Assembly: GCF_000527175.1 (NCBI RefSeq)
Contig: NZ_AZUR01000001.1
Span: 1,712,501-1,776,500, forward strand
From: Pseudogulbenkiania sp. MAI-1
GTDB taxonomy: Bacteria > Pseudomonadota > Gammaproteobacteria > Burkholderiales > Chromobacteriaceae
Direction of reading: 5' to 3'
DNA length: 64,000 nucleotides
Shown: piece after piece, positions 18,664 to 27,233 of the stretch
How the letters are laid out: each line of letters starts with the position of its first letter
How positions within the stretch are numbered: the first letter of the stretch is position 1
Position numbers and translations under genes: made by a program
Notes under the pieces: model-generated
Database searches by the model: none
The model's input: only the letters and a program-made list of their open reading frames with translations
Told to the model about the DNA's origin: nothing

Positions 18664-19538
18664 CGGTCCATTTGTACGATCTGGCCATCGCGCCCTTCGT
18701 CGAGTTCGCCTTCATGCGCCGGGCCCTGGCCGGCTGTTTGGCACTGGCACTGGGCAGCGGCCCGGTCGGCCTGTTCCTGGTGATGCGCCGCATGAGCCTG
18801 ATGGGCGATGCGATGAGCCACGCCGTGCTGCCCGGTGCGGCGGTCGGCTTCATCATGGCCGGGTTAAGCCTGCCGGCGATGAGCCTGGGCGGCTTTGTGG
18901 CGGGCGTGCTGGTGGCGTTGCTGGCCGGGCTGGCGACCCGCTTCACCACGATTAAGGAAGACGCCAGCTTCGCCGCCTTCTATCTGCTGTCGCTGGCCGT
19001 CGGCGTGCTGCTGGTGTCGCGCAATGGCAGTAACGTCGACCTGATTCACATCCTGTTTGGCTCGGTGCTGGCGGTGGACGATGCGGCGCTGCTGCTGGTG
19101 GCCGGCGTGGCATCGTTCAGCCTGGTGGTGCTGGCGATCATCTATCGCCCGCTGGTGCTGGAGAGCCTGGACCCGGTGTTCCTGCGCGCGGTCGGCGGCA
19201 AAGGCGGCATCTGGCACCTGGCTTTCCTGATGCTGGTGGTACTGAACCTGGTCGCCGGCTTTCAGGCCTTGGGCACCTTGATGGCGGTGGGCCTGATGAT
19301 GCTGCCGGCGATCACCGCGCGGCTATGGGTGCCCAGCATCGGCCGTATGCTGGTGTTCTCGGTGCTGCTGGCGTTCGCCTGTGGGATTGGCGGTCTGCTG
19401 CTGTCCTACCATTTCGAACTGCCTTCAGGGCCGGCGATCATCCTGCTGGCCGGGCTGTTCTATCTGTTGTCCTTGTTTGTGGCGCCGTTGGGCGGGGCCT
19501 TGCCTCGTTATATCCGCGCCCGCCATCTCGAATCATAA
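18660..19538 (+). CDS. znuB: Zinc ABC transporter permease ZnuB
   Basis: Inner-membrane permease of the ABC-3 family, 292 residues with about eight to nine hydrophobic segments. The conserved early segment FLVMRRMSLMGDAMSHAVLPGAAVGF is the family hallmark, and the EAA-like cytoplasmic loop lies around LVVLNLVAGFQALGTLMAVGLMMLPAITA. The start is the ATG overlapping the znuC stop. It passes zinc delivered by ZnuA, powered by ZnuC. Confidence 0.93.
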   Translation: MTVHLYDLAIAPFVEFAFMRRALAGCLALALGSGPVGLFLVMRRMSLMGDAMSHAVLPGAAVGFIMAGLSLPAMSLGGFVAGVLVALLAGLATRFTTIKEDASFAAFYLLSLAVGVLLVSRNGSNVDLIHILFGSVLAVDDAALLLVAGVASFSLVVLAIIYRPLVLESLDPVFLRAVGGKGGIWHLAFLMLVVLNLVAGFQALGTLMAVGLMMLPAITARLWVPSIGRMLVFSVLLAFACGIGGLLLSYHFELPSGPAIILLAGLFYLLSLFVAPLGGALPRYIRARHLES

Positions 19539-19549
19539 GGAAGAAAAGC

Positions 19550-20446
19550 ATGAAGAAAACCCTGTTGGGCATTGCCCTGCTGGGCCTGCCGCTGTGGGCG
19601 TGGGCCAAGCTGCCGGTGGTGGCCAGTTTCAGTATCGTGGCGGACATGACTCGTGAAATCGGTGGCGATCGGGTCGAAGTGGTCTCGCTGGTCGGACCGG
19701 ACCAGGATGCCCATGTGTTTCAGCCGTCGCCGACCGACGTCAAGCGGCTGGCCGGGGCCAAGGTGTTCGTCGTCAACGGTCTGGGCTTCGAGGGCTGGAT
19801 GGGGCGGCTGACCCGTTCCGCCGGGTTCAAGGGCACGCTGATCGAAGCCAGCAAGGGCGTCAAGCCGTTGATGGCCGAGGAACACGGGGAAGAGAGCCAT
19901 GAGCAAGGGCATGGACATGGCGAAGCCGACCCGCATGCCTGGCAAGACCCTGTACGGGTGCAGACCTATATCAAGAACATCGCGGAAGGCTTGAGCAAGG
20001 CGGACCCCGAAGGCAAGGCTGTCTATCAGCAGCGGGCGGCCGACTACGGCCGCAAGGTGAGTGAGCTCGATCAATGGGCAGCCAAGGCTTTTGCCGCCGT
20101 GCCGGCTGCCCAGCGCAAGGTGCTGACCTCGCACGATGCGTTCACTTATCTGGGTAAGCGCTATGGCATCCAGCTTCTGTCCCCTCAGGGGGTGAGCACC
20201 GATACCGAGGCGTCGGCCAAGGCCGTGGCCCTATTGGTGCGGCAGGTGAAGAAGGAAAAGGTCAGGGCGATCTTCTTCGAGAACATGGCCGACAAGCGTC
20301 TGCTCCAACAGCTGGCGAGGGAGGCCAACGTCACCACGGGGGCGGAATTGTACGCCGATGCGCTGTCGTCGCCCAAAGGGCCGGCCGGCAGCTATCTGGC
20401 CCTGTTCCGCTACAACGTGGAAACCATCCTGAAATCGTTCCGTTGA
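19550..20446 (+). CDS. znuA: Zinc ABC transporter substrate-binding protein ZnuA
   Basis: Periplasmic cluster A-I (family 9) metal-binding protein of 298 residues with a signal peptide (KKTLLGIALLGLPLWAWA). Likely zinc ligands are the histidines in DAHVFQPSP, DPHAWQDP and SHDAFTYLGKRYG plus the C-terminal acidic residue in ELYADALS. Between the first two is a short histidine-rich loop (EEHGEESHEQGHGHGEADPH), typical of zinc rather than manganese binders. The ribosome site AAGGAAG lies upstream. It is the last gene of the operon and its stop abuts the convergent neighbour. Confidence 0.94.
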   Translation: MKKTLLGIALLGLPLWAWAKLPVVASFSIVADMTREIGGDRVEVVSLVGPDQDAHVFQPSPTDVKRLAGAKVFVVNGLGFEGWMGRLTRSAGFKGTLIEASKGVKPLMAEEHGEESHEQGHGHGEADPHAWQDPVRVQTYIKNIAEGLSKADPEGKAVYQQRAADYGRKVSELDQWAAKAFAAVPAAQRKVLTSHDAFTYLGKRYGIQLLSPQGVSTDTEASAKAVALLVRQVKKEKVRAIFFENMADKRLLQQLAREANVTTGAELYADALSSPKGPAGSYLALFRYNVETILKSFR

Positions 20447-21127
20447 TCAAGCATGGAGATGTTGCGACAGCAGATGGCTGAGTAACTGATAGAGCCCCAT
20501 CCCCGCCACGGCCAGTCCGGCAGCCAGCCGCACTGGCCGTTTTTGCAGCCAGCTTTTCAAGGTGCTGGCGAACACCCCCATGGCCAGCAGGTTGGGCAGT
20601 GTGCCCAGCGCGAACGCCAGCATGGCGAGCGCGCCACGTGCCGCCGATCCGGAGGCCAGTGCGGTCAGGCTGGCACTGTAGACCAGCCCGCACGGCAACC
20701 AGCCCCACAGCGCGCCGGCCAGCAAGGCCTGGCCAGGGTGACGTACCGGCAGCAGTGGAGTGAGCAGCGGCTGCAGGCGTCGCCAGATGGGTTTGCCCAG
20801 GGCCTCGATACGCGTGACCGCCAGCGAGAGTCCCGCCAGGTAGAGTCCCATGCCGATGATCATCACGTTGGCCAGCAGGTAGAGGCCTAGTTGCAGCGGG
20901 CGCAGTTGCAGCAGGGTCAGCCCGGCTTCGGCCAAGCCGCCGAGGAGGGCGCCGATCAGCGCGTAGCTGGCCATCCGCCCGGTGTTGTAGGCGAGAAGGA
21001 TCAAGCCGCGTCGTTGCTCGGGCAGGTTTAAGGATAGGGCCGTGACGATCCCGCCGCACATCCCGATGCAGTGTCCTCCGCCGAGGAGTCCGGTAAGGAA
21101 CAAAACGAGAAAACTGGTTTCTATCAT
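20447..21127 (-). CDS. TauE/SafE (UreH-type) family membrane protein
   Basis: Polytopic inner-membrane protein of 226 residues with about six hydrophobic segments. The N-terminal GGGHCIGMCGGIVTAL and the middle WGWLPCGLVYSA are the conserved cysteine-containing motifs of the family often annotated as sulfite exporter TauE/SafE or UreH-like. Some members are linked to copper or nickel handling and cytochrome oxidase assembly. The substrate is unknown. Its stop codon ends one base after that of znuA on the other strand, with no terminator between. Confidence 0.8.
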   Translation of the reverse strand: MIETSFLVLFLTGLLGGGHCIGMCGGIVTALSLNLPEQRRGLILLAYNTGRMASYALIGALLGGLAEAGLTLLQLRPLQLGLYLLANVMIIGMGLYLAGLSLAVTRIEALGKPIWRRLQPLLTPLLPVRHPGQALLAGALWGWLPCGLVYSASLTALASGSAARGALAMLAFALGTLPNLLAMGVFASTLKSWLQKRPVRLAAGLAVAGMGLYQLLSHLLSQHLHA

Positions 21128-21411
21128 CGACGAAGCCGCAGGGGAAAGTCCGATTTTACCAAATCAGCAGGGGTCATGCCGTCGTCTCTTGGTGTTGACG
21201 TTGGAATAATTGAGGGGGCGTTGATTTTATTTTGGCATCCGCTAGGCCGACGAGCTAAAAATCAATAATAAGAAACAGTTGTTGTACTGGTAAAAGTCTG
21301 TGTTAACAATGGCACTGTGCGTTTGGGGCAGCTCCTTACAGGGAGCCTGCGCCGCGCCTGCCGCCATGTACATCACGACCATAACAACCAAGAACCGAGT
21401 GAGGGACCACC
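21128..21411. other. Intergenic spacer between divergent genes
   Basis: About 280 bp upstream of both the TauE-like gene and the enoyl-CoA hydratase. An AT-rich stretch (21205-21275) probably holds promoters. I found no gene, RNA or clear operator. Confidence 0.4.
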
Positions 21412-22191
21412 ATGGCGAATAGCGTCACTGTCGAGAGGCTTGGCCAAGCGGCCATCCTGACCATCAACAATCCTCCGGCCAATCTATGGACGCTGGAGAG
21501 CCTGCGCGAGCTCGCGGCGGTGATGGAAGGGGTCGAGAAAGATGATTCGGTTCGTTCCGTCGTCATTACCGGGGAAGGCGATGCCTTCTTTTCGGCGGGT
21601 GCCGACCTCAAGCAGTTTGCCGGTGGTGATCGGCGGCTAGCCGCCGATGTCATCGATGCATTTGCCGTTGCCTTCGGCGCTATTCGCCGTTTCCACGGTG
21701 TGACGGTTGCCGCGATCAATGGTTACGCCTTGGGAGGAGGGCTGGAGTGCGCCTTGGCCTGCGATTACATGGTGGCCGAAGTGGGCGCCCAACTGGGCTT
21801 GCCGGAGACCAAGGTGGGGCTGCTGCCCTGTGCCGGCGGCACCAAGGCGCTGACCGACAAGGTGGGTGTTTCCTGGGCCAAGCGGATCATCCTCGGAGGT
21901 GAGATCCTCCCGGCGGCCAAGGCCTTGACTATCGGCTTGGTCGAGGAGGTGGTCGACCCCGGCCTGTCCAAGATCGTCGCGGTCAGCCTTGCGAACAAGG
22001 TGGCACGGCAGGCGCCCAATGCGATCCAGGAGGTGCGGCGGCTGATTGCGAGCAGTGCGTATCATGACATGGATGAACATCTGGCCCTGGAGAAACAGGC
22101 CATGCTGCGACTGATCGGGGAGGAGGAGCAGCTGGAAGGGGTTGCCGCCTTCATGGGCAAGCGGACCCCGAAGTGGTGCGAGGACGAGTAA
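21412..22191 (+). CDS. Enoyl-CoA hydratase/isomerase family protein
   Basis: Crotonase-fold enzyme of 259 residues. The oxyanion-hole segments FFSAGADLKQF (around residue 64) and INGYALGGGLECALACDYM (around 105) are present, and the glutamate of the second catalytic position is in LGLPETKVGLLPCAGGT. It is likely to hydrate trans-2-enoyl-CoA in fatty-acid or branched-chain acyl-CoA breakdown. The exact substrate is not determinable. It is a single gene with ribosome site GAGGGA before the ATG, and ends at a bidirectional terminator shared with the convergent parvulin gene. Confidence 0.87.
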   Translation: MANSVTVERLGQAAILTINNPPANLWTLESLRELAAVMEGVEKDDSVRSVVITGEGDAFFSAGADLKQFAGGDRRLAADVIDAFAVAFGAIRRFHGVTVAAINGYALGGGLECALACDYMVAEVGAQLGLPETKVGLLPCAGGTKALTDKVGVSWAKRIILGGEILPAAKALTIGLVEEVVDPGLSKIVAVSLANKVARQAPNAIQEVRRLIASSAYHDMDEHLALEKQAMLRLIGEEEQLEGVAAFMGKRTPKWCEDE

Positions 22192-22210
22192 GCGAGGTGA
22201 GGCGCAAGAG

Positions 22211-22240
22211 AAAACGGGGCGGATTTCCGCCCCGTCTTGC
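22211..22240. terminator. Bidirectional terminator
   Basis: 10-bp perfect stem ACGGGGCGGA / TCCGCCCCGT with a two-base apex. On the minus strand it is followed by TTTTCTCTT; on the plus strand by CTTG only, so it works best for the minus-strand gene. It separates two convergent genes. Confidence 0.75.
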
Positions 22241-22256
22241 ATGGTCAGGGTTGCGA

Positions 22257-23033
22257 TTACTGGATGGTGGCCTTGGCCTTCAGGTCGCTGATGAACTTCT
22301 CGATCTTGCCCGCCATGATGCGCTGTTCCAGCTGCGGACGGATCTGTTCGACCGGCGGGGCCGCCTCGGTGCGGACGTCATCCAGCTTGATGACGTGCCA
22401 GCCAAACTCGGTCTTGACCGGTTCCGAGGTGACCTGGCCCTTGGAGAGCTTGGTCATGGCCTCGGAGAACGGGGCTACGAAATTGCTGGCTTCGCTCCAG
22501 CCGAGATCGCCGCCGTTGTTCTTGCTGCCCGGATCGATCGACTTTTCCTTGGCCAACTGATCGAATGGCTTGCCCTTGCGCAGGGCATCGATGACGGCCT
22601 TGGCTTCCGCCTCGGTGGGCACCAGGATGTGGCGGGCGTGATAGCTCTTCTTCTCGGGGAACTGCGACTTGATCTTGTCGTATTCGGCGCGCAGTTGAGC
22701 CTCGCTCACCGGGTTGCTGCGCTGGAAGTCCTTGATCAGACGGCTGGCCAGTGCCATGGTCTGCATGTTTTCGATTTCCGCCTTGTACTCGGGCGACTTG
22801 TCGAGGCCTTTCTTGACCGCGGCCTGGCGCAGGATTTCGGCGGTAATCAGCTGGTCACGCGCCGAGGCCTGCATGTCCGGGGTCACCGGCTGGCCTTGTG
22901 CTTCCATCATGCGGACGACGGCGTCGATGCGGGACTGGGAGATGGTCGTCCCGTTCACCACCGGAGGCGCCGCCAGGGCGGTAGTCGACAGCACGGCGAC
23001 GGTCAGGGTGCTAAGCAGCAGGGTTTTGCGCAT
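22257..23033 (-). CDS. Periplasmic parvulin-type peptidyl-prolyl isomerase (second of tandem pair)
   Basis: 258 residues. A signal peptide (MRKTLLLSTLTVAVLSTTALAA) is followed by a SurA/PrsA-like N-terminal helical part and a parvulin (rotamase) domain from about residue 130: YHARHILVPTEAEAKAVI, GGDLGWSEASNFVAPFSEAM, TEFGWHVIKLDDVR. It catalyses proline isomerisation and acts as a chaperone for outer-membrane or secreted proteins. It lies 29 nt after a paralogue of the same architecture, so the pair looks like a tandem duplication. Confidence 0.88.
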   Translation of the reverse strand: MRKTLLLSTLTVAVLSTTALAAPPVVNGTTISQSRIDAVVRMMEAQGQPVTPDMQASARDQLITAEILRQAAVKKGLDKSPEYKAEIENMQTMALASRLIKDFQRSNPVSEAQLRAEYDKIKSQFPEKKSYHARHILVPTEAEAKAVIDALRKGKPFDQLAKEKSIDPGSKNNGGDLGWSEASNFVAPFSEAMTKLSKGQVTSEPVKTEFGWHVIKLDDVRTEAAPPVEQIRPQLEQRIMAGKIEKFISDLKAKATIQ

Positions 23034-23062
23034 GTTGGATAGTATCCTTTATCTTTCTCGAT

Positions 23063-23857
23063 TTACTGGATTTTGGCCTTGGAACGGAGTTCACCCACGG
23101 CCTTGGCCACGTCTTCTTGTTGAATCTGGCGGGCGATCTGGGCCTTGATATCGTTCAGCGGAGGCAGCTTGGCGTCACGGATGTCCTCGATCTTGAACAC
23201 GTGCCAACCCAGCCCGGACTTGAACGGTTGGCTGCTGCTCTGGCCTTTGCCCAGGCCCTTCAGCGCTTCAGCCAGCTTGGGCTCCATCTGGCTGAGGTTG
23301 CCCCAGCCCATGTCACCGCCAGTCTGTTTGGCGGCAGGGTCTTTGGAGAGAGCCTTGGCGAGATCTTCGAATTTCTTGCCTTTCTTCAGATCGGCGATCA
23401 CCTTGTTGGCCTCCGCTTCGCTGGCCACCATGATCTGGCGGGCATGCACTTCCTTGCTGCCGGCCTGCTGGGCGGCGAGCTGGTCATAGCGGGCCTTGAT
23501 CTTGGCGTCGGTGACCGGGCTCTGCTTCAGGATGTCGGCGATCAGCGCGTCACGCAGCATCTCTTCGCGCACGTTCTGCAGGCGCTCGACGAATTCCGGC
23601 TGCTTCTCCAGCCCGCGGCGGGCAGCTTCCTGCAGGATCAGCTGCTTGTTGATCAGGTTGTCCTTGATCTGTTCGCGCAGGGCCGGGGTATCCTGGACCT
23701 TGCCATTGCTGTTCTTGCTCAGCACGCTGACGGCTTCGTCGACTTCTTTCTTGTCGATGGCGACGCCGTTGACGGTGGCCACGGCTTGTGCGGCGGCGAG
23801 GCCGGGTACGCCGATGGCGGCAACGAACAGCAGGGCGGCTAGACGAGAATGTCGCAT
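23063..23857 (-). CDS. Periplasmic parvulin-type peptidyl-prolyl isomerase (first of tandem pair)
   Basis: 264 residues. Signal peptide (LAALLFVAAIGVPGLAAAQA), helical chaperone region, then a parvulin domain (VHARQIMVASEAEANKVI, GGDMGWGNLSQMEPKLAEAL, SGLGWHVFKIEDIR). It ends in ELRSKAKIQ, parallel to the DLKAKATIQ ending of its neighbour, which supports common origin. It lies downstream of yciB-yciI-bolA on the same strand with 22 nt to bolA, so probably in one operon. Confidence 0.88.
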   Translation of the reverse strand: MRHSRLAALLFVAAIGVPGLAAAQAVATVNGVAIDKKEVDEAVSVLSKNSNGKVQDTPALREQIKDNLINKQLILQEAARRGLEKQPEFVERLQNVREEMLRDALIADILKQSPVTDAKIKARYDQLAAQQAGSKEVHARQIMVASEAEANKVIADLKKGKKFEDLAKALSKDPAAKQTGGDMGWGNLSQMEPKLAEALKGLGKGQSSSQPFKSGLGWHVFKIEDIRDAKLPPLNDIKAQIARQIQQEDVAKAVGELRSKAKIQ

Positions 23858-23879
23858 GGGTAATCCTTATTCGGTGAAG

Positions 23880-24146
23880 TCAGATCTCGTTCGGGGCGAT
23901 GGCCTTGATGGCCAGGGCATGGATGCCGGTTTGCATGAGGTCGCCCAGCGCTTCGTACACCATCTGGTGGCGCTTGACGCGACTGAGGCCCTCGAACCGG
24001 GGGCTGACGATGATCAGGTTGTAGTGCCCGCCGCCCGATCGTGCACCGGCATGGCCGGCGTGGGCGGCACTGTCGTCCTCGATGTCGAGGTGTTCGGGTT
24101 GCAGGCTGGACAGGCGTTCTCGCATCCGCTGCTGGATGTCACTCAT
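23880..24146 (-). CDS. BolA family protein
   Basis: 88 residues, BolA fold: LQPEHLDIEDDS at the start of the beta sheet, a glycine-rich loop (HAGARSGGGHYNLIIVS), the FEGLSRVKRHQMVYEAL helix and the C-terminal GIHALAIKAIAP. BolA proteins pair with monothiol glutaredoxins to traffic iron-sulfur clusters and affect envelope shape genes. It overlaps the yciI stop by four bases. Confidence 0.9.
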   Translation of the reverse strand: MSDIQQRMRERLSSLQPEHLDIEDDSAAHAGHAGARSGGGHYNLIIVSPRFEGLSRVKRHQMVYEALGDLMQTGIHALAIKAIAPNEI

Positions 24147-24445
24147 GCCGGAAACACCTTGCGGAAAGGCTTGATCTCGACATGGGTATAAACGCCGGCG
24201 TCGACGTAAGGGTCGGCATCGGCCCAGATGCGGGCGTCTTCCTGCGAGGCGAATTCGGCCACGATCAGGCTGCCACTGAAGCCGGCCGGGCCCGGGTCGG
24301 GGGAATCGATGGCCGGGAACGGCCCTGCCAGCACCAGACGCCCCTGTTCTTGCAGGGCTTGCAAGCGCGCCAGATGGGCTGGGCGTGCGGCCAGACGGTT
24401 TTCCAGGGAGCCTGGCTGGTCCTGGCCGATAATGGCATACAGCAT
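24143..24445 (-). CDS. yciI: YciI family protein
   Basis: 100-residue ferredoxin-like fold protein (MLYAIIGQDQPGSLENRLAA ... RPAHLARLQALQEQGRLVLAGPFP). The family has a conserved His/Asp pair in the active-site-like pocket and may be enzymatic, but no reaction is established. Stop and start codons overlap those of yciB (TAATG) and bolA (ATGA), indicating one operon. Confidence 0.9.
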   Translation of the reverse strand: MLYAIIGQDQPGSLENRLAARPAHLARLQALQEQGRLVLAGPFPAIDSPDPGPAGFSGSLIVAEFASQEDARIWADADPYVDAGVYTHVEIKPFRKVFPA

Positions 24446-24978
24446 TACTTTTTTTCCTCTAGATACTTGGAGAGAAACAGGCTTTGGGCAATGACGAAGG
24501 CGAGCATCAGGCCAAGTCCGCCGAACAGCTTGAAATTGACCCAGATGTCTTCACTGAAGCGGTAGGCCACGAACAGGTTGAGCGCGCCCATCAGGGCAAA
24601 AAACGCTACCCACGCATAATTGAGCTTGCGCCATACCGCTGCGGGGAGCTCCATTTGCTGCCCGACCAGAGCTCTGATGCCGTTCTTGCCGGCAAGTTCC
24701 CCGACGAACAGGCCGGTGCCCATGATCCAGTAGAGTACGGTGGGCTTCCACATGATGAAATGCTTGTCGTGCAGCAGCAAGGTGGCGCCGCCGAGCACCA
24801 CGATCAGCCCCAGACTGACCCATTGCATGGTTTCCACCTTGCGGTGTCGTAGCCAGGCACTGGCCACTTGCAGCAGGGTGGCGGCAATGGCGACGGCCGT
24901 GGCGATGAACATGTCCCTGCTGAACCAGTAGGCACCGAAGAACAGCAGGACAGGAAAGAGGTCTGACAGAAATTTCAT
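24445..24978 (-). CDS. yciB: Inner-membrane protein YciB (septation protein A)
   Basis: 177 residues with five hydrophobic helices. The conserved opening MKFLSDLFPVLLFFGAYW and the KPTVLYWIMGTGLFVGEL and WRKLNYAWVAFFALMGALNL segments identify IspZ/YciB, implicated in cell-envelope elongation and division. The ATG at 24978 is chosen because the conserved N-terminus begins there; an in-frame codon 36 bp upstream is not supported. First gene of yciB-yciI-bolA-ppiC-ppiC. Confidence 0.93.
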   Translation of the reverse strand: MKFLSDLFPVLLFFGAYWFSRDMFIATAVAIAATLLQVASAWLRHRKVETMQWVSLGLIVVLGGATLLLHDKHFIMWKPTVLYWIMGTGLFVGELAGKNGIRALVGQQMELPAAVWRKLNYAWVAFFALMGALNLFVAYRFSEDIWVNFKLFGGLGLMLAFVIAQSLFLSKYLEEKK

Positions 24979-25033
24979 GCGGACGATTATGGGGGCAGGT
25001 CGGCCGCAACACAAGCCGCGGCCGACGTGGATG

Positions 25034-25975
25034 TCAGCGCGGGGCTTGCTTGACGATGCTCATGGCGGTGGCCACCAGCCCGCCGATGTCGGCGACGTTG
25101 CCTGGCAGGATCACGGTATTGTTCTCCTTGGCCAGCTTGCCGAAGGCGTCGACGTACTGCTCCGCCACCTTGAGGTTGACGGCTTCGATGCCGCCGTCGG
25201 TCTTGATTGCCTCGGCCACGCGCTGGATCGCTTCGGCGGTAGCGGTGGCGACCAGGCGCAGGGCCTCGGCTTCGCCGAGCGCCTTGTTGATGGCGGCCTG
25301 CTTTTCGCCTTCCGACTGGTTGATGGTGGCCTGCATTTCGCCCTGGGATTGCTGGATGGCGGCTTCACGCGCGCCGGCGGCGATGTTGATCTGCTCCATC
25401 TTGCGCCCTTCGGAGGAGGCGATCAGCGCGCGTTTTTCCCGTTCGGCGGTGATTTGCGCCTGCATCGCGTGCAGGATGTCCTGCGGCGGCACCAGGTCCT
25501 TGATTTCGTAGCGCAGCACCTTGACCCCCCAGGAGAAGGCGGCCTCGTCCAGCGCCGCGACCACGGCGCGGTTGATCTCGTCACGCTCCTCGAAGGTCTT
25601 GTCGAGCTCCATCTTGCCGATCACGGAGCGCAGCGTGGTCTGGGCGAGCTGGGTGATGGCCAGGATGTAGTCGCTGGAGCCGTAGGAGGCGCGCTGTGGG
25701 TCGGTGACCTGGAAGTACAGGATGCCGTCGACCTTGAGCTGGGTGTTGTCGCGGGTGATGCAGATCTGGCTGGGAACGTCGAGCGGGATTTCCTTGAGCA
25801 TGTGTTTGTAGGCGAGGCGATCGACGAAAGGAACCACGACGTTGAGCCCCGGCTGCAGCGTGCCGTGGTAGCGGCCGAGTCGTTCGACGATGTAGGCGTG
25901 CTGCTGCGGCACCACCTTGATCGCTTTGAGTGTGAAGATCACCACGGCCAGAAAGAGGATGAGCGCTAGTTCCAT
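25034..25975 (-). CDS. qmcA: SPFH/stomatin-like membrane protein (QmcA type)
   Basis: 313 residues. One N-terminal membrane helix (LALILFLAVVIFTLKAI) is followed by a stomatin/prohibitin (SPFH) domain: VVPQQHAYIVERLGRYHGTLQPGL, RDNTQLKVDGILYFQVTDP and the coiled region with repeated EGEKQAAINKALGEAEA. In E. coli, QmcA associates with membrane proteases and lipid domains. The start is the ATG at 25975, sharing bases with the NfeD stop (TAATG); the long upstream frame is inside nfeD and not used. The NfeD-stomatin pairing is a classic one. Confidence 0.93.
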   Translation of the reverse strand: MELALILFLAVVIFTLKAIKVVPQQHAYIVERLGRYHGTLQPGLNVVVPFVDRLAYKHMLKEIPLDVPSQICITRDNTQLKVDGILYFQVTDPQRASYGSSDYILAITQLAQTTLRSVIGKMELDKTFEERDEINRAVVAALDEAAFSWGVKVLRYEIKDLVPPQDILHAMQAQITAEREKRALIASSEGRKMEQINIAAGAREAAIQQSQGEMQATINQSEGEKQAAINKALGEAEALRLVATATAEAIQRVAEAIKTDGGIEAVNLKVAEQYVDAFGKLAKENNTVILPGNVADIGGLVATAMSIVKQAPR

Positions 25976-26424
25976 TAGTGTTGTCCTGGTGGGTTTGAGG
26001 AAATCTTGAGGCGGCCGCCGTCGTTGCCGGCGATGTAGCCGGTTTGGCCGCTGGCCAGGGCCGGATCGAGCAGTTCGGCGTCCCATTCGGTGCCGCGATA
26101 GTGAACGCGGGCCAGGCCGCCGTCGGTGATGCTGACGATGCGCACCGGCTGGCCGAAGTCGGGTTCGCGGCGCGGCTGGCGTGGGCCTGCGTGGCGTTTC
26201 TTCCAGCGCGTGACGAGCCACAGCCCGATGACGCCGGTCAGGCTGGCTGCCATCAGCTCGGCGACGGCGCCCAGCCCTCCCAGTGCCGCCAGTCCGCCAC
26301 CGGCCAGTGCCAGGGCTACCACCAGGAGATAGAACGTGCCGGTGAGGAACTCGGCGATCAGGGCGATGACGGCGCTGATGAACCAGAGGGTAGGAGGAAT
26401 CAGCATCAGAACCTTCCTGGACAT
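25975..26424 (-). CDS. NfeD family membrane protein
   Basis: 149 residues: three hydrophobic segments (LWFISAVIALIAEF, FYLLVVALALAGGGLAAL, GVIGLWLVTRW) and a C-terminal OB-fold (GQPVRIVSITDGGLARVHYRGTEWDAEL). This short, protease-less NfeD is the usual partner of a downstream SPFH protein and the two are thought to form membrane microdomain scaffolds. Translationally coupled to qmcA. Confidence 0.9.
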   Translation of the reverse strand: MSRKVLMLIPPTLWFISAVIALIAEFLTGTFYLLVVALALAGGGLAALGGLGAVAELMAASLTGVIGLWLVTRWKKRHAGPRQPRREPDFGQPVRIVSITDGGLARVHYRGTEWDAELLDPALASGQTGYIAGNDGGRLKISSNPPGQH

Positions 26425-26582
26425 GATGGATGGATCATTGTCTATCCCGCACGGCGCTCATGACAAGTGGGGAGGGGCGTGAGCCAGAGGGTGTACCCGG
26501 CATGCGCGCATTTCGTGATCCATCTCAGTCTAGGTGGTGCTTCGGGTAAGATTGGGGGCTTTCAACGTGAAGAAAGACGGCG

Positions 26583-27173
26583 ATGTTGCAGCTGGCGGCA
26601 CCGGTAACGGCCGAAATCGAGATCAAGAAGAGCCGTTTCATCGCGGTGCTCTATCCGGTGACCACCCGGGCCGAAGCGATGGACCGCCTGGCCGAGGTGC
26701 GTCAGCGCTGGAAGGATGCCCGGCATTACTGTTCGGTGTTGCTGACGGAGGGCGACTCGGGCCTCGACGACGACGGCGAGCCCTCCGGCACGGCGGCCAA
26801 GCCGATGTATTCGGTGCTGGTGCACAAGGATGTCGGTAACGTGCTGGCGGTGGTGGTGCGCTACTTTGGCGGCATCAAGCTGGGTGCCGGCGGGCTGGTC
26901 AGGGCCTACTCCCAGGCTGTGAGCGCCGCGTTGCAGCAGGCTGAGTTGCTGCCGACCATCAGGATGGCGCATTACAAGGTCGGTATCGGTTTTGCCGAGG
27001 AGTCGAGGGTAAGACGGTTTTGCGCCGAGCATGGCATTTCTGTGCTGGAGGCGAGCTACGGCGAAACGGTGGCGCTCACCCTGGCTGCGCCGGCAGACGA
27101 GGCCGCATCGTTGCTGGCGCAACTGAGCGATTGCCTGCACGGGGCGCTGGAGGTGCTGGACGTCCCTTCCTGA
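26583..27173 (+). CDS. yigZ: YigZ/IMPACT family protein
   Basis: 196 residues. The N-terminal UPF0029 (Impact) domain carries IKKSRFIAVLYP, DDDGEPSGTAAKPM and VVRYFGGIKLGAGGLVRAYS, all family signatures. The C-terminal ferredoxin-like domain is DUF1949. Related proteins bind nucleic acid or ribosomes and influence translation, but the bacterial role is unclear. Single gene, divergent from nfeD. Confidence 0.92.
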   Translation: MLQLAAPVTAEIEIKKSRFIAVLYPVTTRAEAMDRLAEVRQRWKDARHYCSVLLTEGDSGLDDDGEPSGTAAKPMYSVLVHKDVGNVLAVVVRYFGGIKLGAGGLVRAYSQAVSAALQQAELLPTIRMAHYKVGIGFAEESRVRRFCAEHGISVLEASYGETVALTLAAPADEAASLLAQLSDCLHGALEVLDVPS

Positions 27174-27233
27174 CGAATGGGCGAGGAGGGGAATGGGATG
27201 CGGTTGGCCGGATGGTCGGCCAACCTTGCCGGC

